NCBI RefSeq assembly: GCF_002250565.1
Contig: NZ_NMVJ01000010.1
Location: 186,001 to 250,000, forward strand
Reading direction: 5' to 3'
Length of the DNA: 64,000 bases
From: Parenemella sanctibonifatiensis
GTDB lineage: Bacteria > Actinomycetota > Actinomycetes > Propionibacteriales > Propionibacteriaceae
A program made the translations under genes and the position numbers. This document shows positions 58,614-64,000 of the stretch, one piece after another. The notes below the pieces were generated by a model. It had not been told where the DNA came from. It ran no database searches and saw only the letters and a list, made by a program, of their open reading frames with translations. How positions within the stretch are numbered: position 1 is the first letter of the stretch; the number at the start of each line of letters is the position of its first letter.

Positions 58614-61088
58614 ATGGCATCTGTTCTCACGCGCGCCGAGGCGGAGCAGCGTTCCGCGCTGCTGGAGGTCCCCGAGGTCGAGGTCATGCTGGATCTGGCC
58701 GAGGCGGACTTCGGGACCGCCAGCACCATCCACCTGCGGCTGCGCGAGGCCGGTGAGTTCGCCGTCAACTTCGCCGGCTCCCGGCTCGATGCCGTCGTGG
58801 TTGACGGCGCACCCGTCGATCCCGAGTGGGACGAGGGACGGATCCTGCTCGACCTGCCCCGGGGCGATCACGCCGTCGAGGTACGTGGCCGAGCGGACTA
58901 TCGCGGGGACGCCGAGGGGATGCATCGTCATGTCGACCGGGACGGGAGTGTCTATCTCTATGCGATGTCCTTCCTGGACAACGCGCCGTCGTGGTTCGCC
59001 TGCATCGACCAACCTGACATCAAGTCTCGCTATCGGCTGGTGGTGACCGCACCCCAGGAGTGGAGGGTGGTGGGCAATGCTCCGATGCATGTCGACGATG
59101 CAGCCGACGTATCCGAGGCCAGGCGCCGGTGGCGCAGCGACACCACACCGCCGCTGCCGAGCTATCTCATCACCCTGGTCGCCGGGGCGTACGTCTGCCA
59201 TGACGGCGGCAGCATCGAGCATCCGGGCAAGCCGGGGGAGCGGATCGGGCTGCGTCTCTTCGCCCGCGCCTCCCTGGCCGAGCAGCTCGCCGAGCAGGGC
59301 GACGACATCCTCGAGGTGACCAGGGCGGCGATGGTCGAGTATCACGAACGCTTCGGCCAGCCCTACGCCTTCGGCGACTACGACCAGGTCTTCGTGCCCG
59401 ACTTCAACGCCGGCGCGATGGAGACTCCGGGCTGTGTCCTCTTCCAGGACCGGCTGCTGTTTCGGGGCGCGGTGACCTGGGCCGAGGTTGCCGCCCGGGT
59501 CGGCACCATCTGTCACGAAATGGCCCACATGTGGTTTGGTGACCTGGTCACGATGCGGTGGTGGGACGAGCTGTGGCTCAACGAGGCCTTCGCCGAATAC
59601 AGCTCGATGGAGGTCGCCAGCACCGTCACCGACCACCAGCCCTGGTTGGAGTTTGCGGTCGGGCGGCGCGACAACGCGACGGTGGCGGACCGGGCGCCCA
59701 GCACGCACCCGGTGGCCGGCAGTGAAGCCCCCGACACCCGGGCGGCGCTGAGTAACTTCGATGCCATCTCCTATTCCAAGGGGGCAGCGGTGCTGCGCCA
59801 GCTCGCCACCCGGCTGGGTGATGAGGAGTTCCAGGCCGGGCTGCGCCGCTATTTCGAGGCGCACGCCTTTGGCAACGCGACCTTGGCCGACCTGTTGGAG
59901 GTCTGGCCGGGCGACCACGATGGTTTCGCGAAGGCGTGGCTGCAGGTCGCCGGGATGGATGAACTGGTGGCAGCCGAGGTGCCCGGCGGTGCCGAGGTCT
60001 CCTGTCTGCCGGTGGCCGAACCGGTCCGCGACCATGCTGTGCAGGTGGTCGGGATCGGCGCCGACGGGACCGAGGTGGTACGCCGACAGGTCGTCGTTGC
60101 GCCCGGCGAACCGGTGGTGGTGCCGGCCCCGGACCAGGTGCTGTTGTGGCTGCCGGACGCCGGGTTGGAGAGCTGGGCGACCATGTCCGCGCCGCTGCCC
60201 GACCATGCACCTCCGATCTCGGCGATCGCCGACCCGCAGGTCCGTGCCGCGGCGTTGGCCCAGCTGCGCGACGGCGTACGCCTGGGGCGGATCGACCCGA
60301 CGTTGGCGCTGGTCGCCGTGCTGGAGGCTATGTCGACCGAACCGTTGGAGCCGCTGTTCCGAGGCGAACTGAACTTCGTGATCCACGACCTTGCGGGTGC
60401 CTTCGCGGCGCCGGCGCTGCGGACCGAACGTGTCGCCCAGGTCGCGGCGGCGTTGGCACCGATGCTGGCCGCATCCGAACCGGGCAGCGACCATCAGCTC
60501 ACGGCGGCCCGGGGGCTGCTGCGGGTCAGCGACGACATCGACTGGCTGACCGGGCTGTTGTCGGGGGATGTCCAGCTGCCGGGCCGGAAGCTGGACCAGT
60601 CGTTGCGCTGGAAGGCGGTGCAACGCCTCGCCAGTCTGGGCGCCCCGGACGACCTGATTGCGGTGGAGTCACGACTCGATCCGTCCAGCGAGGGGGACGC
60701 GGAGGCGGCGCTGGCGCTGGCATTGCAACCCGATCTGGACCGCAAGCGGCTGTTGCTGGATTCGTTGGCCAGTGACACGCCGCGCCGGGGGGCCGAACTG
60801 GTGATGGTCGCCGGCGGGCTGTTCCGTGCCGACCAGTACGCCCTGGTGGAACCGTTGGTCCCGAGGTGCTTCGAGATCCTCGCAGCGCTGCCGGACCATC
60901 ACTCGGGCTGGTTGATGAACCGGATCGCGACCGCACTTTTCCCGGGTGAGATGACGTCGGAGGAGACGCTGGCGGCGGCACGGGAACTGGCCGCGCGCCC
61001 GAAGCTGGACTCAGGCCTGCGCAGGGTCGTGATCGACGGCATCCACACTCTGGAGCAGGCGATGGCGAGCCAGCAGGCGTACAGCTGA
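58614..61088 (+). CDS. pepN: Aminopeptidase N (M1 family)
   Basis: This 824-aa protein has the substrate motif GAMETPG, zinc site HEMAHMWFGDLVTMRWWDEL with the downstream Glu (NEAFAEY), and a C-terminal ERAP1-like helical domain. It is the actinobacterial type. It removes N-terminal residues from peptides. The helicase gene follows after 9 bases and is probably co-transcribed. Confidence 0.94.
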   Translation: MASVLTRAEAEQRSALLEVPEVEVMLDLAEADFGTASTIHLRLREAGEFAVNFAGSRLDAVVVDGAPVDPEWDEGRILLDLPRGDHAVEVRGRADYRGDAEGMHRHVDRDGSVYLYAMSFLDNAPSWFACIDQPDIKSRYRLVVTAPQEWRVVGNAPMHVDDAADVSEARRRWRSDTTPPLPSYLITLVAGAYVCHDGGSIEHPGKPGERIGLRLFARASLAEQLAEQGDDILEVTRAAMVEYHERFGQPYAFGDYDQVFVPDFNAGAMETPGCVLFQDRLLFRGAVTWAEVAARVGTICHEMAHMWFGDLVTMRWWDELWLNEAFAEYSSMEVASTVTDHQPWLEFAVGRRDNATVADRAPSTHPVAGSEAPDTRAALSNFDAISYSKGAAVLRQLATRLGDEEFQAGLRRYFEAHAFGNATLADLLEVWPGDHDGFAKAWLQVAGMDELVAAEVPGGAEVSCLPVAEPVRDHAVQVVGIGADGTEVVRRQVVVAPGEPVVVPAPDQVLLWLPDAGLESWATMSAPLPDHAPPISAIADPQVRAAALAQLRDGVRLGRIDPTLALVAVLEAMSTEPLEPLFRGELNFVIHDLAGAFAAPALRTERVAQVAAALAPMLAASEPGSDHQLTAARGLLRVSDDIDWLTGLLSGDVQLPGRKLDQSLRWKAVQRLASLGAPDDLIAVESRLDPSSEGDAEAALALALQPDLDRKRLLLDSLASDTPRRGAELVMVAGGLFRADQYALVEPLVPRCFEILAALPDHHSGWLMNRIATALFPGEMTSEETLAAARELAARPKLDSGLRRVVIDGIHTLEQAMASQQAYS

Positions 61089-61097
61089 GTTGATCCG

Positions 61098-63884
61098 ATG
61101 ACCGATCCGGATCCCGGTTGGGGGCTGCCCCCGAACTGGAGGTGGCGGCCCTATCAACAGGCCGCGCTGGACCGGCTCAGCGAGCATCTCAACGGCGATC
61201 CGGGGCTGCTGGTCCTGCCTGCCGGTGCCGGCAAGACTGCGGTGGCCCTGGAGATGGTCCGGCGGCGCGGCGTACCGGCGGTGGTGTTCGTGCCGACCAC
61301 TGCCATCCAGCAGCAGTGGATCGCGGCTTGGCAGCGGCTCACTCCGCCCCCGGAGCTGGCGGCCAGCAGCGACCGTTCTCTGCCCACCGGACTGACGGTG
61401 CTGACCTACCAGGCGCTGGCGAGCTTTGCCGACGGTGACGGCGACGTCATGGTGGACCGGCTCGCGCCGGGCGCCCAGGAGTTGCTCACCGAGATGGGCC
61501 GACGGCCGCGCCTGACGGTCGTGCTCGATGAGTGTCACCACTTGCTGCACACCTGGGGAGACCTGCTCACTGAGGTGCTGGAGCGGCTGCCGCAGGCGTG
61601 GGTGTTGGGGGTCACCGCGACCCCGCCGGAACGGTTCTCGGTGGACGAGCAGCACCTGGCCGCCGACCTCTTCGGTGCGGTCGACTACGCCGTCAGCGCC
61701 CCCGCACTGGTCCGTCAGGGCTACCTCAGCCCGTACGCCGAACTGGCCTGGTTCACCACTCCCACTCCCACCGAGACCGCCTGGATCCGCCGCCAGGGCG
61801 AGCGCCTGGCGGAGTTGCTGCTGCACGTTGCCGACCCCGAACGTAGCTCCACGGCGTTGTTCAGCTGGCTGGACCTGCGCTTCGTCACGCCGAGGGCCAC
61901 CGGTGCCCCGGTGGACTGGGAGCAGGTGGTGCGAGACCGGCCCGAGCTCAGCGACGCCGTGCTGCGCCTCCATCGCGCCGGCCACTGCGGGCTGCCTGAC
62001 GGTGCGGTGCTGCGGGAGCGGCACCGGCGTACGCCGACCCTGGCCGACTGGGCCGAGGTCATCGAGGACTGGTCCGCCGGTGTCCTGATCGACTCCGATG
62101 ACCCGCGCGATGAGGAGATGATCGCGACCCTGCGTCGGGTGCTGCCCGGGGTGGGCCTGCAGTGGACCCGGGCTGGGATCCGGCGCGGCCGGTCCCCGGT
62201 GGACCGGGTGGTGGCCCGCAGCGCGGCCAAGGGGACGGCGGCGGCGAGCATCCTGCGCCACGAGTACGCCAACCGGGCCGGCGACCTGCGTGCTGTGGTG
62301 GTGTGCGACTTCGAGCAGGCGGCCACGCTGCCGGCCGACCTGGCTGACGTCCTGGCGCCCGAAGCCGGCTCAGCTCTCGGCGTGCTGACCGCCGTGTCGG
62401 AGGCCGCTGCAGCCGATGATCTGGTCGCCGAGTTGGGGGTGATCCTGGTCAGCGGGTCGCGGGTGGCCGGCAACCAGGCGGTGGTGCAGGACCTGCAGCA
62501 GTGGATTGCCCGGACCGATCCCGAGCTCGCCGCCCGGCTGGAACTGCGTCCGTACCCGGGGCCAGGGCAGGCGGTGGGTCTCACGCAGTTGGTGGGGCCG
62601 TGGAGCAGCCGTGACTGGGTGGGGTGGGCCACCGATTGGCTCAGCGCCGGCGCCGGTCGGGTGTTGGTGGGGACCCGGGGGTTGTTGGGGGAGGGCTGGG
62701 ATGCACCCCGACTCAACTGTGTGGTTGATCTCACCACCGCCACCACTGTCACCGCGGTGACCCAGCTGCGCGGCCGGGGCCTGCGGTTGGACCCGCAGGA
62801 CCCGGACAAGGTGGCCACCACTTGGAGCGTGGTGGCCATCAGTGAGGACCATCCCCTGGGGGATCGGGACCACCAGCGGCTGGTACGCAAGCACGAGGGC
62901 TACTACGCCCCCGACCCGGAGGGGGCGATCGTCGACCAGGTCGCCCACCTCGACGACGCGCTCAGCCCCGAAGCGCCGCCGGTGGTGGCCGACCTGCCGG
63001 CCCTCAATGCGCGTGCGCTGGGCCGGTCCCAAAACCTGGCGGCGATTCGCGCCGCCTGGCAGGTCGGCGCGCCGGTCCGGGACCAGGTGGTGCCGCAGCT
63101 CTGGGTCGCCTCGGCGAGCGTACGGACCCGGTCCGAACCGCCGGCCAGCCCCGATGACCTGTTGCCCGAGCTGGTGCTGCGCGAGGACGGTCTTGCCTGG
63201 CGCGGGTCCAGCCCGCTGGAACCGGTCCGGACCGCAGCCGTCGGCGGTGCGGCGGTGCTGCTGGCCGCCGTGCTGATGACGGTCGTGCCGGCGCTGGGCG
63301 CGGCGGTGCTGACGGCCGTCCTGCTGGCCGGTGGTGGCTGGCTGTGGCGGGCCACTGAATTCGGCCGGCGGGCGCTCGAGGACGCGGAGCCGACCCTGAT
63401 GCAGTACGGCGCCGCCGTCGCGGACGGGCTGAGGTCGGCGGGGCTGTCGCCGGTGGGCGCCGAGGGCGTACGCATCGTCGTCGACAGTCGAGCTGTGCAT
63501 CGATGCGAGCTGGATGCCGGCACCCATTCGGCGGGGATCGAGGCGGCGCAGCAGTTCGTACGCGCACTGGAGGAAGTGTTGGCCCCGATCGGTCAGCCGC
63601 GATATCTGGTGCGTCGAGACCGCCCGCAGTCCGATCGGCGGGCCGGCTGGCTGCTGGCCTGGGGGCGTACGCCGCCCGGTGAATCGGTCTGGCACGCGGT
63701 GCCCAGCGATCTCGGCGGCAGCCGCGCCGGCGCCGATGCGTTCGCGCGGACCTGGCACCACTGGGTGGGCGGCTCGGATCGAGCCCACTACCTGGGCGCC
63801 AGCGGTCGCCCGGAGTTGTTGACCGCACACCGCGGCGCCGACCCGACCGGGGCCGAGCTGGTGCACCGGCGTACCTGGTCATGA
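61098..63884 (+). CDS. SF2 DEAD/DEAH-type helicase with C-terminal membrane hairpin
   Basis: This 928-aa protein has Walker A LPAGAGKTAVAL (about residue 42), DECHHLLHTW (DEAH-like box), GVTATPPERFS (motif III) and QLRGRGLRLDP (motif VI, about residue 560). Residues about 712-755 are strongly hydrophobic (AAVGGAAVLLAAVLMTVVPA; GAAVLTAVLLAGGGWLW) and would form a membrane hairpin, followed by a 170-residue soluble domain. Helicases of this class are rarely membrane-bound; the role is unknown. Confidence 0.78.
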   Translation: MTDPDPGWGLPPNWRWRPYQQAALDRLSEHLNGDPGLLVLPAGAGKTAVALEMVRRRGVPAVVFVPTTAIQQQWIAAWQRLTPPPELAASSDRSLPTGLTVLTYQALASFADGDGDVMVDRLAPGAQELLTEMGRRPRLTVVLDECHHLLHTWGDLLTEVLERLPQAWVLGVTATPPERFSVDEQHLAADLFGAVDYAVSAPALVRQGYLSPYAELAWFTTPTPTETAWIRRQGERLAELLLHVADPERSSTALFSWLDLRFVTPRATGAPVDWEQVVRDRPELSDAVLRLHRAGHCGLPDGAVLRERHRRTPTLADWAEVIEDWSAGVLIDSDDPRDEEMIATLRRVLPGVGLQWTRAGIRRGRSPVDRVVARSAAKGTAAASILRHEYANRAGDLRAVVVCDFEQAATLPADLADVLAPEAGSALGVLTAVSEAAAADDLVAELGVILVSGSRVAGNQAVVQDLQQWIARTDPELAARLELRPYPGPGQAVGLTQLVGPWSSRDWVGWATDWLSAGAGRVLVGTRGLLGEGWDAPRLNCVVDLTTATTVTAVTQLRGRGLRLDPQDPDKVATTWSVVAISEDHPLGDRDHQRLVRKHEGYYAPDPEGAIVDQVAHLDDALSPEAPPVVADLPALNARALGRSQNLAAIRAAWQVGAPVRDQVVPQLWVASASVRTRSEPPASPDDLLPELVLREDGLAWRGSSPLEPVRTAAVGGAAVLLAAVLMTVVPALGAAVLTAVLLAGGGWLWRATEFGRRALEDAEPTLMQYGAAVADGLRSAGLSPVGAEGVRIVVDSRAVHRCELDAGTHSAGIEAAQQFVRALEEVLAPIGQPRYLVRRDRPQSDRRAGWLLAWGRTPPGESVWHAVPSDLGGSRAGADAFARTWHHWVGGSDRAHYLGASGRPELLTAHRGADPTGAELVHRRTWS

Positions 63885-63900
63885 CCCGCTGCCGGCCTGC

Positions 63901-63942
63901 TCACCACTGCAGCAGCACGTCTCACCACTGCAGCAGCACCAG
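63901..63942. repeat. 21-base tandem duplication at a gene end
   Basis: TCACCACTGCAGCAGCAC occurs at 63901 and again at 63922. Each copy encodes LLQW-stop on the minus strand, so the stop-proximal codons of the partial membrane gene are duplicated after its stop. Confidence 0.7.
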
Positions 63943-64000
63943 GCTGGCCGCGAGCACGGCCATGCCAGTGATGAGGCCCGCGCCGGCTTCCCGGCCCTCA
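63922..64000 (-). CDS. Partial membrane protein gene (3' end only)
   Basis: The minus strand reads GAGLITGMAVLAASLVLLQW to a stop at 63922-63924; the rest is outside the window. A membrane helix ends the protein. The family cannot be determined. Confidence 0.5.
   Translation of the reverse strand, partial: EGREAGAGLITGMAVLAASLVLLQW

Overview
The window is high-GC chromosomal DNA from an actinobacterium. The protein set (TsaB/TsaD/RimI cluster, monomeric isocitrate dehydrogenase, M1 PepN with a long C-terminal domain, an MshA-like glycosyltransferase, a DprE2-like reductase) and the many start codons preceded by a bare TAnnnT box point to Actinomycetes. The order Propionibacteriales is my best guess, but nothing here (no rRNA, no tRNA) proves it.

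Layout. 0-3.2 kb: t6A tRNA-modification operon (GNAT-TsaE fusion, tsaB, rimI, tsaD). 3.2-6.6 kb: sugar-acid module (enolase-superfamily dehydratase, GntP permease, FadR-type regulator), the regulator translationally coupled to ilvA. 6.6-14.07 kb: ilvA, ispH, rmuC, an AGE-type sugar epimerase/isomerase, an M18 aminopeptidase and ychF.

14.07-22.3 kb is an accessory region anchored on the 3' end of ychF. The last codons of YchF have been replaced, and a second copy of the ychF 3' end, with the canonical FNV terminus, lies 6.3 kb downstream. Six direct copies of a short sequence derived from the YchF stop region (core GGTGGAGTTCCG) punctuate this interval. They bound small gene packets: a PD-(D/E)XK-like protein; a module of a Ser/Thr kinase, a TIM-barrel-like protein and a winged-helix nuclease-like protein; a DUF998 membrane protein with a TetR regulator; and a 144-aa unknown. 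A FitAB/VapBC-type toxin-antitoxin pair and several decayed genes follow. No integrase is present in the window. This is the most unusual part of the sequence.

22.3-34.4 kb holds small regulator/effector pairs: methyltransferase, TetR with a VOC protein, GNATs, DinB, a BASS-type transporter, a DHA2 drug exporter with TetR, and TetR with a CPBP protease. Several have clear palindromic operators, and gene relics lie between them. 34.4-48.3 kb: glycosyltransferase, SDRs, lipoprotein, oligopeptidase B, DUF2207 protein, ilvD, then a divergent group of RimK-like ligase fused to an RCK_C domain, a RimK-associated zinc protease and an AstE/AspA-like M14 enzyme, and a nucleotidyltransferase. 48.3-64 kb: repeat-rich intergenic DNA, an AAA ATPase, monomeric icd, a Gfo/Idh oxidoreductase, nhaA, an NAD-epimerase, an MFS transporter, an Eis-like GNAT, pepN and an unusual SF2 helicase with a membrane hairpin. 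The window ends inside a minus-strand membrane-protein gene.
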